Assembly (NCBI GenBank): GCA_002310115.1
Contig: DBYI01000017.1
Coordinates: 1 to 29,503, forward strand
Source of the DNA: Ruminococcus flavefaciens
GTDB lineage: Bacteria; Bacillota; Clostridia; Oscillospirales; Ruminococcaceae
Direction: 5' to 3'
Length of the DNA: 29,503 bases
The notes below the pieces were generated by a model. That model was not told the DNA's origin. It searched no databases and was given only the letters and a program-made list of their open reading frames with translations. The translations under genes were made by a program, and so were the position numbers. Below are positions 21,981-29,195 of the stretch, piece by piece; the first letter of the stretch is position 1; the number at the start of each line of letters is the position of its first letter.

Positions 21981-24203
21981 TTACATAGTAACGATAAAAC
22001 ATACGCTCTTGCCTGGCTGATTGAGTACGTGTATCTTGAACTTATGCTTATCTGCAACTGATTTCGCAATAGCAAGTCCAAGTCCATAGCCACCTGTGGC
22101 ACGATTCCTGGATTCGTCGCTACGATAAAAACGTTCAAATATCTTTTCGGTATCGGTTTCCTTAATGCCCTGTCCTGTATTATATACAGATAATAGTTTC
22201 CTTTCACCTGAACGCTTTAGCGTTACCTGAACTGTACCGCCGTCATTAGAGTACTTAAGGGCATTGTCAATGAATATCGCAGCCATCTGCTTGATATGCT
22301 TCTCGCTGCCACTTAGCATAATGTTGTCCTCAATATTCACCTCAAACTTCTTATTGCTTTCAAACGCCTGACACTCAAATGGCAGAGCTGTATTCGCAAT
22401 AGCCTTGCTGAGATTGAAGTACCTGCGTTCAAGCTCGTTATTACTGTTTTCCAGTCTCGTGAGGTTCAGAAGGTCGTTTACGAGAACATTCATACGTTCA
22501 GTCTGAGATTTTATATAGTTAAGCCACTTGTTATCGCCAATCTCTCCCTCAAGAACATCCGCATTTGTGGAAATTACTGTGAGAGGAGTCTTCAGCTCAT
22601 GACTGGCGTCAGAAACGAACTGCTTCTGTTTATCAAATGCTTCCCTTATAGGCTGAATGCTCTTCTTGCTGAGGAAGTACGCAAGAACTGAAAGAACTAC
22701 AAGAGCTATGAGACCTACGATTATAGTAGTACGCTTAAGTTGGTTAAGCATATCCTTTTCTGAGCTTTTGTCCGTAAGAATCATGATAGTGCCATTGGGT
22801 TTGCTTGCTCGATAATACTGATACGAGTTTATCATTCCCGTATCCTTTCTGTCGTTTATAATAGCATTTGTGTACCTTTGAGCTCTTTCGTCTATAATAT
22901 AGTCATTAAATAGAGTAGCAAGATACTTGCCGTTGGTATCAGCCATTATCGCAAAGTAGTCGATAGAACCGATATTCTTTGGTATAGCTTCTACGCTTGT
23001 CCGGTTCTGAGCCATTGAAGTGCTTGTATTCGAATATGGAGCATAACTTTCTTTGTAGAAGCCAAGCTGTACTATCTGATAGTCATCGCTTTCATAAGCC
23101 GTCTTAGCCAGTACAGCGTTTTCAGTCTCTTTTTCTGATTGTATTTCTTCCTCATCAGCGTCACTGCTTTTCTGAGGAGTAAGGCAGGTATTATATTCAT
23201 TTGAATTTTTGTTGTACTGATAATTAGGATTCATAAAATCCATTGGGCCATTCGGCATCCAGAATGTATACGGATTCGGAACGCCCCACCAGTTCTCGTT
23301 CTTACCTTGTGGTTGAGTGAACCAAGGCGGAGTTCCCTGACCGTCCCATGTGCTGCCGTCATCGTTTATCCATTTAGTTCCGTCCCATTTCCAGCCATTG
23401 TAGCTCCATTCCTGGTTGTTATTCTGATTGTTATTCTGATTGTTATTCTGATTGTACCATTGGCTCCAGTCCTGATTATTCCACTGACTCCAGTTCTGGC
23501 CACCATTCTGTTCACTCCACTTTTTCCAATCGTCTTCAGTCCACTGACTCCAGTCCTGGCCGCCATTCTGTTCGCTCCATTTTTTCCAGTCATCTTCAGT
23601 CCACTGACCCCAGTACTGATTTCCACCGCCCCAGCTCTGGCCGCTTTGACCGTTCTGACTGTTCCAGTCACCCCAGCCCAAACCACCGTTATTGGATTTG
23701 TCAGACGCACCAGGGTACGTCGGGATTGCAAACCAGGTGTATTCCTCGCTTTTAGGCTCGGTTTGCTGTGGTTCATTATCTGTTTCAGAATTATTATTCT
23801 CCGAATTATCTCCTTCTGTATTCTCCTCATTCACAGTTGCCTCGTCTGTGTTTTCAGCTGTAGCTTCAGTCGACGATGGAACTGTTACTGAAGATGTCAC
23901 AGTCGTATCAGCAGAAGAAGTTACCTTTTGATCCTCAGCAGGTTTTGGAGGTGGATTAGAATTACTGCCCTGCCATGGAACATCCGAAGAAGTAAGATAG
24001 AAACTCGCTTTCTTCTCGTCATATCCGAGGCTTGCAGCGATATCCTGCAATACCTCCTTAGACTCTTCACTCATGACTGCTTCAGTAATAACATTTATTC
24101 CAATTATTAGTGCAATAAAAACAGCTAGAAGAATACTGACAATCATACCGAAAAGCTTCATTTGCGCTTTATTGAACATACGATCATGTACTTTTCTGAA
24201 CAT
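21981..24203 (-). CDS. Sensor histidine kinase with Trp/Gln/Asn-rich repeat outer domain
   Basis: This encodes 740 residues, far longer than a typical OmpR-partner kinase. A membrane segment (about 13-40) and a second (about 488-510) bracket an outer region of about 440 residues. Inside it, residues about 165-335 are extremely rich in Trp, Gln, Asn and Gly, with two near-identical 20-residue repeats (202-241, beginning QWTEDDWKKWSEQNGGQ) and an NNNQ tract. A calmer part next to the second membrane segment ('IDYFAIMADTNGKYLATLF') looks like a sensor fold. The cytoplasmic kinase has the H-box 'SDASHELKTPLT' (His535), N-box 'FIDNALKYS', G1 'YNTGQGIKE' and G2 'GYGLGLAIAK'. The start lies 23 bases after the response regulator, with AAGGAGG. 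The signal is unknown; a glycan or cell wall is possible. Confidence 0.93.
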   Translation of the reverse strand: MFRKVHDRMFNKAQMKLFGMIVSILLAVFIALIIGINVITEAVMSEESKEVLQDIAASLGYDEKKASFYLTSSDVPWQGSNSNPPPKPAEDQKVTSSADTTVTSSVTVPSSTEATAENTDEATVNEENTEGDNSENNNSETDNEPQQTEPKSEEYTWFAIPTYPGASDKSNNGGLGWGDWNSQNGQSGQSWGGGNQYWGQWTEDDWKKWSEQNGGQDWSQWTEDDWKKWSEQNGGQNWSQWNNQDWSQWYNQNNNQNNNQNNNQEWSYNGWKWDGTKWINDDGSTWDGQGTPPWFTQPQGKNENWWGVPNPYTFWMPNGPMDFMNPNYQYNKNSNEYNTCLTPQKSSDADEEEIQSEKETENAVLAKTAYESDDYQIVQLGFYKESYAPYSNTSTSMAQNRTSVEAIPKNIGSIDYFAIMADTNGKYLATLFNDYIIDERAQRYTNAIINDRKDTGMINSYQYYRASKPNGTIMILTDKSSEKDMLNQLKRTTIIVGLIALVVLSVLAYFLSKKSIQPIREAFDKQKQFVSDASHELKTPLTVISTNADVLEGEIGDNKWLNYIKSQTERMNVLVNDLLNLTRLENSNNELERRYFNLSKAIANTALPFECQAFESNKKFEVNIEDNIMLSGSEKHIKQMAAIFIDNALKYSNDGGTVQVTLKRSGERKLLSVYNTGQGIKETDTEKIFERFYRSDESRNRATGGYGLGLAIAKSVADKHKFKIHVLNQPGKSVCFIVTM
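23421..23456. repeat. 12-bp tandem repeat, three copies, inside the kinase gene
   Basis: ATTCTGATTGTT at 23421, 23433 and (last base A) 23445. On the coding strand it encodes the Asn/Gln tract. The 12-bp unit keeps the frame if copies are gained or lost. Confidence 0.9.
23481..23600. repeat. 60-bp tandem repeat, two full copies, inside the kinase gene
   Basis: Units 23481-23540 and 23541-23600 differ at only a few bases, and a third partial copy starts at 23601 (CCACTGACCCCAGTACTG). They encode the 20-residue Trp-rich repeats of the sensor domain. Confidence 0.92.
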
Positions 24204-24226
24204 CTGTCATTCCTCCTTTTTATTTT

Positions 24227-24895
24227 TTATTCCAGTGAATAACCTATTCCACGGGCAGTTTTAATCTGTACAGGAGCTGAAATCACCGAGAGCTTCTTTC
24301 TTAAAAATGATATGTATACCTCGATATTATTGTACTCCACGTCGCTCTCATAACCCCATATCTTCTCAATTATCCTTTCTTTCGGAAGGATCTGCTTTGG
24401 ATTTGATATAAGAAGTTCCATTATCTGGTACTCCTTGAGCGAGAGCTTCACATCGTTTCCACGCCACATTACAGAACAGGTATTTTTATTCAACTCAAGA
24501 CCGTTATAGTCGAGTCTCTTTTCATCTACTATTTCACCCTTCCTTCTTGTGAGAGCACGCACACGCGCAAGAAGTTCGCCAGTTACAAACGGCTTAGTTA
24601 TGTAATCATCAGCACCACAATCAAGACCGTTTATCTTGTCTTCTATCTCGCTTCTTGCAGTAAGCAGTAATACAGGAGTGTGTATCTTCTCCTGTCTCAG
24701 CTTTCTCAAGACCTCAATGCCATTCATGCCCGGGAGCATGATATCAAGTATTATGCAATCATAAACACCCGTAAGCGCATTATCAAGCCCGTCAACTCCG
24801 TCATAAACGGTATCAACGTTGTACATATTTCGTTTAAGGATTTCGGACAGCGCGTCCGCAAGCTGCATCTCGTCCTCTACAACGAGAAGTCTCAT
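24227..24895 (-). CDS. OmpR/PhoB-type response regulator
   Basis: This encodes 222 residues. The receiver domain has the acidic pair in 'VVEDEMQ', phospho-acceptor Asp51 in 'CIILDIMLPGMNG', Thr79 and Lys101 ('YITKPF'). A winged-helix DNA-binding domain (about 125-222) has 'LSLKEYQIMELLISNPKQ' and 'VEVYISFLRKKL'-like positions ('IEVYISFLRKKL') and the wing 'IKTARGIGYSLE'. It is the first gene of an operon with the unusual kinase, 23 bases downstream. Its targets are not evident. Confidence 0.96.
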   Translation of the reverse strand: MRLLVVEDEMQLADALSEILKRNMYNVDTVYDGVDGLDNALTGVYDCIILDIMLPGMNGIEVLRKLRQEKIHTPVLLLTARSEIEDKINGLDCGADDYITKPFVTGELLARVRALTRRKGEIVDEKRLDYNGLELNKNTCSVMWRGNDVKLSLKEYQIMELLISNPKQILPKERIIEKIWGYESDVEYNNIEVYISFLRKKLSVISAPVQIKTARGIGYSLE

Positions 24896-25265
24896 AATAA
24901 ATACCCCCTCAGTATAACAACCGCCATATGCGGTATAATCAAGCTATAGGAATCATATAATCAGCTCTTGAATGAGTATACCATTCCACTTTAATACTAT
25001 TATAACACAAAAAATTGAAATAAGCTTAAAAAAACAAAATGTTCAATATGTTGATTAGGAAAAAAATTCGTTGCATTTTTGTGCACATCAACAGTTTTGT
25101 ATTATTAGTGCTATCAAATGTTGACTATAAGATAGATTTGTGCTAAAATTGATATACAGAATAGAAACTATAATTTACTGTTTTTACTCATTATATATTT
25201 TTTGTAATGAAACTATATAAATTGTTATACAGTATACTATATTAATATAGATAGGAGGGGCGCAA
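24896..25265. other. Divergent intergenic region upstream of the response regulator
   Basis: About 370 AT-rich bases hold the control regions of the two-component operon (minus) and the gene at 25266 (plus). A minus-strand TATAAT is at 25004-24999 with no good -35. A near-palindrome ACCGC-N5-GCGGT (24920-24934) lies in the probable leader of the response regulator. I could not assign a convincing plus-strand promoter. Confidence 0.5.
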
Positions 25266-25967
25266 ATGTTATCACCTATGGAACGTAAAAAAATAGGGTT
25301 TCCTCTGCTCGCTTCAAGCACAGCTGAGCTGAAAAAATACGTGGATGTTTACAGCCTTTTCGTTGAAAGCGGTTATACAAGAGAGCTTTGTGACGCTTAT
25401 TCGGATGCTTTCATTGACAATGCAAAAAAGCCCGCTCCATTCGACATCTTACAGCTTGCTTCTTTTTACGACAAGATAATGGATCATAAAACCGCAGCTT
25501 TTTACCTCGACAAGCTTACCGACAAAAAACTCAGCGGAGAAGAACGCTTCGATTACTGCACGGGTATGCTGAGAACCATCAGCAAGATTGGAAACTGGCG
25601 TGATGCTGAGGACTTCCGCACCAGGAATATAGGCTTTTTGCAGAAGCAGGCACCAAAAATGTCACAGAAAAAACAGGCTGACCTTTACATCGCCCTTTCA
25701 CTTGCAGATTGCGCAGCAAAGAGTTATACTCCCGCACTGAAGCTGCTGAAATTCGGATATAAACCGCAGGGCAAAAATGATGTTACTCTCCTTGAGATAT
25801 TCGTTACAGCAGTATATATTTTTGCACGTGCTGGTGATAGCGAAGGACTCAACGGAGCTGTCAGCAATGCAGAAGGCTGTCTGAAACTTTTCAAGAATAT
25901 GGATTTTTCATGGGAAGAGGATTATTACAAAAGCCGTATTGAAAATGCTGAAAACGGTATAATATGA
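25266..25967 (+). CDS. Hypothetical helical, TPR-like protein
   Basis: This encodes 233 residues, mostly amphipathic helices with paired aromatic/Ala patterns such as 'FDILQLASFYDKIMDHKTAAFYLDKL', 'QADLYIALSLADCAAKSYTPALKLL' and 'LLEIFVTAVYIFARAGDSEGL', which suggest a tetratricopeptide-like solenoid for protein contacts. No signal peptide or membrane segment. Start set by ATAGGAGGGG 6-8 bases upstream. It is monocistronic with its own terminator and divergent from the two-component operon. I do not recognise the family; the TPR reading is structural inference. Confidence 0.75.
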   Translation: MLSPMERKKIGFPLLASSTAELKKYVDVYSLFVESGYTRELCDAYSDAFIDNAKKPAPFDILQLASFYDKIMDHKTAAFYLDKLTDKKLSGEERFDYCTGMLRTISKIGNWRDAEDFRTRNIGFLQKQAPKMSQKKQADLYIALSLADCAAKSYTPALKLLKFGYKPQGKNDVTLLEIFVTAVYIFARAGDSEGLNGAVSNAEGCLKLFKNMDFSWEEDYYKSRIENAENGII

Positions 25968-25973
25968 CATCAG

Positions 25974-26005
25974 GCTCCGACTGTGGTCGGAGCTTTTCTG
26001 ATTTT
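25974..26005 (+). terminator. Terminator of the TPR-like gene
   Basis: A perfect 8-bp stem (GCTCCGAC at 25974-25981, GTCGGAGC at 25986-25993, loop TGTG) is followed by TTTTCTGATTTT, just after the stop. Confidence 0.85.
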
Positions 26006-26371
26006 CAAGGAAAGAATTTTAAAGTTAAAATATTAGATTATATAAAAAATAGTGTTTTTTGCAAAAATTGCTACCACAAGTCAATTGTTGCTATTTTTAA
26101 TAATATTTAAATGAAAAGTGGTCAGCTTGGCTTTTGAGCATTATGACGAACATATCACTTTTGCGCTGTTAAATATATCAACTCTGCAAACGTCGCTTTT
26201 ATAGGAAATTTTCAATTGCTTTTTTGTTCTGAAAAATATACTAACAATATTTCGCACAGTTTGTAAACAGAATATATATAAATCAAATCCGTTACTCTGT
26301 TAATAATTTCTTAATTTAAATTTTTATACTTATTATAGCAATATAGTGCTAATTTCGGGCAATATAATCAA
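26006..26371. other. AT-rich non-coding stretch upstream of the structured RNA candidate
   Basis: About 365 bases of AT-rich DNA without an ORF, a clear promoter or stable hairpins. I see nothing functional here other than its position upstream of the promoter at 26372. Confidence 0.55.
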
Positions 26372-26400
26372 TTGAACTTCCGTCCCACATAGTCTATAAT
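26372..26400 (+). promoter_or_regulatory. Sigma-A promoter without a following gene
   Basis: TTGAAC (26372-26377), a 17-bp spacer and TATAAT (26395-26400) predict transcription from about 26407 into a gene-free, hairpin-rich stretch. Confidence 0.7.
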
Positions 26401-26406
26401 ACAATT

Positions 26407-26866
26407 GTTGGAAGAGATATGTGCCGAAAAATCGGCTTCTCTACCACCACATAATAATGTAAAGATATATTATGTGTCCTGTAACAAAATCGGCAATTAT
26501 ATCCTGTGTTGCTCGATTCGGTTTTAAACTCCGCCGAATCCCAAATTCAACCATTTAGTTTCACCAGACTTCTGACTATTCACAACTGTTATTAAACATT
26601 AATGCCTATAATATGTTTAATCGCCTAAAGCAGTTTAATGACGCTTGATACGTTAGCGCAGTCATGGCAGTATAGCAAACAGGTATAAGGCACTGCGGAA
26701 TTTGTGCCAGCCGTAAATGACGTTTGAGTATAGAGGGTGCTCAACGTCACCTGATAGCGACCTTGATTGGCTATTGAGAGGGTGTCAATGAAGGTCGTTA
26801 TTATTTTGCTTTTTTCGTTCTATACCATATATAAAAAGGTCTGCTCATGGGCAGACCTTTTTTTCT
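26407..26866 (+). ncRNA. Candidate structured non-coding RNA, about 400-460 nt
   Basis: Between the promoter at 26372-26400 and the terminator at 26834-26866 there is no ORF but a string of stems: AGAGA+GCCGA/TCGGC+TCTCT (26413-26442), CACATAATA/TATTATGTG (26448-26476), GATTCGG/CCGAATC (26515-26540), ATTAAACAT/ATGTTTAAT (26591-26621), a weaker TGAC/GTCA (26639-26664), GGCAC/GTGCC (26689-26708), TGACGTTTGAG/CTCAACGTCA with one bulge (26718-26749), and CGACCTTGATTG/CAATGAAGGTCG with an inner G-G mismatch (26758-26797). The last may itself terminate, being followed by TTATTATTTTGCTTTTTT. It lacks RNase P, tmRNA, SRP and T-box signatures that I could check. It could be a known RNA class that I fail to recognise. 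Confidence 0.5.
26834..26866. terminator. Bidirectional terminator: glmU and RNA candidate
   Basis: AAAAGGTCTGC (26834-26844) pairs with GCAGACCTTTT (26850-26860) over a 5-nt loop and is followed by more T residues on the plus strand. On the minus strand it ends in TTTTTATATA. It serves glmU (stop at 26913) and could end the plus-strand RNA. Confidence 0.85.
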
Positions 26867-26912
26867 TTATTGCACAATATCGTTCAAAGTACCAATTGCT
26901 ACGAGGATAGTT

Positions 26913-28289
26913 TTACTTTCCAAGTTTTGTCTTAAGTTTTCTCAGAGTGTAACCCTCATTTATTTTCATAACACCTCTGTCAATAGCAAGCGCATAATCG
27001 GGAACATCTCTTGTAACTGTAGTTCCAGCAGCTGTATAAACAGCTTTTCCCAGCTTTACAGGAGCTATAAGATTAGTATTGCAGCCTACGAAGCAGTTGT
27101 CGCCAATAACGCAACGACTCTTGGCGATACCATCATAGTTCACGGTTACGGTTCCACAGCCAATATTCACGCGCTTTCCGATATCACTGTCACCAACGTA
27201 TGCGAGGTGTGCAATAGCAGTTTTTTCACCGATAGTAGAATTCTTTATCTCTACGAAATCGCCAATCTTGACATCAGACCTGATAAGACTATCCGGACGG
27301 ATATGCACATAAGGTCCAATATTTACACCCGATTCTATAACAGAATCATATGCCTGAACCGTATTAAGGCTTACCTCGTCGCCTATCTTGCAGTTCTCAA
27401 CTACAGTATTCGGTCCGACAACGCAGTTTTTACCGACAGATGTATTTCTTCTTAAGATAGTGTTAGGCAATATCTCTGTTCCCACGCCTATCTCAACGCT
27501 TCGCTCGATGATAACGCCATCAGTACATGTAAATTCAACACCGTTCATAAGATGTTTGTTGATGACCGCCATCCTGGCGTACGTATTTAGCTCAAGGAGA
27601 TCTTTTCTGTCATTTGCACCTTTTATTATATCAGCATTGTCTGATTTGAAAGCACCTGCATTTTTACCCTCAGAAATAGCTATAGAAACTGTATCCGTCA
27701 AGTAGTACTCATTTTGAGCATTGTTATTGTCAAGCTTTCCAAGAAGTTCTACAAGATCAGCAGTTCTGAACCAATAGGCGCCGGAATTTACTTCCTTTAC
27801 CGATTTCTGTTTATCAGTTGCATCCTTCTGCTCAACAATGCCGCTTATTCCATTTTCGCTGCGGATTATTCTTCCATAACCGAAAGGATTATCAAGCTCG
27901 GCAGTAATGACAGTTACTGCATTTCCTTGTTCTTCATGCATTTTCAGTGAGTTTCTGATAGTCTCCTCGTCAATGAACGGAGCATCACCGCAAAGTACAA
28001 GGGTGTTTCCGCTAGTATCATTCTCAAGAAATGGTATGGCCTGCTGCACAGCATGGCCTGTACCAAGCCTCTCAGCTTGAAGAACTGTTGTGTATTTTTT
28101 GCCTAGATATTCGTCTATCATTTCTCCTTTAAAGCCTTTTACCACGCAGATGTCAGTCACATCTGCAGTCTCACATGCAGTTATTACCCAGCGAAGCATT
28201 GGTTCGCCAAGAACTTTAAAAAGCGGCTTGGGCATTTCCGCCTTCATTCGCTTGCCCTGTCCGCCTGCTAAAATTACAGCTTTATTCAT
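26913..28289 (-). CDS. glmU: Bifunctional GlcNAc-1-P uridyltransferase / GlcN-1-P acetyltransferase
   Basis: It makes UDP-GlcNAc for peptidoglycan in two steps. The 458 residues match the family. The N-terminal uridyltransferase starts 'AVILAGGQGKRMKAEMPKPLF' (LxxGxGxxM) and has 'LGTGHAVQQAIPFL', 'LVLCGDAPFI' and 'EVNSGAYWFR'. From about residue 250 a left-handed beta-helix of hexapeptide repeats carries the acetyltransferase, with 'HIRPDSLIRSDVKIGDFVEIKNS', 'AHLAYVGDSDIG', 'NIGCGTVTVNYDG' and 'VAAGTTVTRDVP'-type sequence. AGGAGG sits before the ATG. It is 29 bases downstream of a lipoprotein gene and probably co-transcribed with it. The usual downstream partner prs is absent. Confidence 0.97.
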   Translation of the reverse strand: MNKAVILAGGQGKRMKAEMPKPLFKVLGEPMLRWVITACETADVTDICVVKGFKGEMIDEYLGKKYTTVLQAERLGTGHAVQQAIPFLENDTSGNTLVLCGDAPFIDEETIRNSLKMHEEQGNAVTVITAELDNPFGYGRIIRSENGISGIVEQKDATDKQKSVKEVNSGAYWFRTADLVELLGKLDNNNAQNEYYLTDTVSIAISEGKNAGAFKSDNADIIKGANDRKDLLELNTYARMAVINKHLMNGVEFTCTDGVIIERSVEIGVGTEILPNTILRRNTSVGKNCVVGPNTVVENCKIGDEVSLNTVQAYDSVIESGVNIGPYVHIRPDSLIRSDVKIGDFVEIKNSTIGEKTAIAHLAYVGDSDIGKRVNIGCGTVTVNYDGIAKSRCVIGDNCFVGCNTNLIAPVKLGKAVYTAAGTTVTRDVPDYALAIDRGVMKINEGYTLRKLKTKLGK

Positions 28290-28318
28290 GTTTATACCTC
28301 CTCAAATAACCGCAGATC

Positions 28319-28951
28319 TTATTCCTGCGACGCAGGCTGTGATGTCTCCTGCTCCTGTGTTGTCGTCTCTGCCTGTTCAGTCGGCTGCTGAGTCATACTT
28401 AGGAGATACTCCTCTGATGCAGGTATAAGTTTCCAGCTGTCTCCGTCAATAAGGACTACCGTTACAGGGTCGGAAAATTCGCTGGTCTCTCCGTCTTTTT
28501 CTATACCAATATTAACGTTAACGCCATAGCCGTCCTTTATCTGATAACCATTGCCACCTATCTGCAAGCCAATAGCAAATGCATCAAAATACTGCTGTGC
28601 AGACTTTATCGCTTCATCACTGAGCTTTTTTCCGCTGTCTGCGCTGAATGTCTTGAGTGTTCCACCTACACCTGAGCTCATAGCTGCGGCAAATTCCTGT
28701 TTCATACCTGAATTTTCAATACCCTCTATCATAACCTCGGGGTACATGCACTTTAACATAGTATCAACTTCGCCCGATACGCTGCTTTCAGCAAATTCCT
28801 TAAGAACTTTTTCTGCATCCGCTGGAATAGTTGTCTCAGCCTCTGTCTGAGCTACGGTGTCTCCGCTCTTTCCGGTTTCGGACGTTTGGCTACACGAAAC
28901 CGCGCAGACTGTCATCAAGCATACCATAAACAACGTTGTAAGTTTTTTCAT
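28319..28951 (-). CDS. Lipoprotein of unknown function upstream of glmU
   Basis: This encodes 210 residues. A lipoprotein signal ends at Cys20 (AVSC). A Thr/Glu linker leads to one domain (about 43-180) that starts with a helix containing 'LKEFAESSVSGEVDTMLKCMYPEV', a pattern seen in NTF2/SnoaL-like domains where small crowding lipoproteins begin, and ends with 'VTVVLIDGDSWKLIP', typical of the last strand of that fold. The tail is Gln/Thr/Glu-rich and disordered. AAAGGAG lies before the ATG. The NTF2-like reading is inference. It is first in an apparent operon with glmU. Confidence 0.78.
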   Translation of the reverse strand: MKKLTTLFMVCLMTVCAVSCSQTSETGKSGDTVAQTEAETTIPADAEKVLKEFAESSVSGEVDTMLKCMYPEVMIEGIENSGMKQEFAAAMSSGVGGTLKTFSADSGKKLSDEAIKSAQQYFDAFAIGLQIGGNGYQIKDGYGVNVNIGIEKDGETSEFSDPVTVVLIDGDSWKLIPASEEYLLSMTQQPTEQAETTTQEQETSQPASQE

Positions 28952-29121
28952 GTTTCACGTTCTCCTTTCGTGCACTCATACACCTATTTTTACACACTTT
29001 AACCGTAAATGCAAGTGTTTTTTGCGAAAACGGCTCCGCTTTGTTGATTTTTGTACAAATATAGCATTTTTAACGGCTTATTTTTGTCATCACAAATATG
29101 GTATTTTTTTCTTTAATGTGT

Positions 29122-29127
29122 TATAAT
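29122..29127 (+). promoter_or_regulatory. Extended -10 promoter of ppdK
   Basis: TATAAT at 29122-29127 with a TGT extension just upstream; the -35 position (TGGTAT, 29099-29104) is poor. The leader of about 60 nt contains the hairpin at 29138-29167. Confidence 0.6.
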
Positions 29128-29137
29128 AGGTATAACT

Positions 29138-29167
29138 CGGATGATGTTCCTCGGGGACAAGCATCCG
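29138..29167 (+). promoter_or_regulatory. Hairpin in the ppdK leader
   Basis: CGGATG (29138-29143) pairs with CATCCG (29162-29167), enclosing a GTTCC/GGGAC inner stem. It lies between the promoter and the ribosome site, without a T-run, so it is more likely an mRNA-stabilising or regulatory leader element than a terminator. Confidence 0.5.
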
Positions 29168-29195
29168 GTAATGTAAAAAATGGAGGTATACACCA

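Noticed and set aside
23307..23891. Plus-strand ORF of 194 codons opposite the kinase repeats
   Set aside because: It is a hydrophobic shadow created by the repetitive Trp/Gln/Asn codons on the other strand and has no ribosome site.
26847..27455. Plus-strand ORF opposite glmU
   Set aside because: GlmU on the minus strand is unambiguous; the opposite frame is long only because of hexapeptide-repeat composition.
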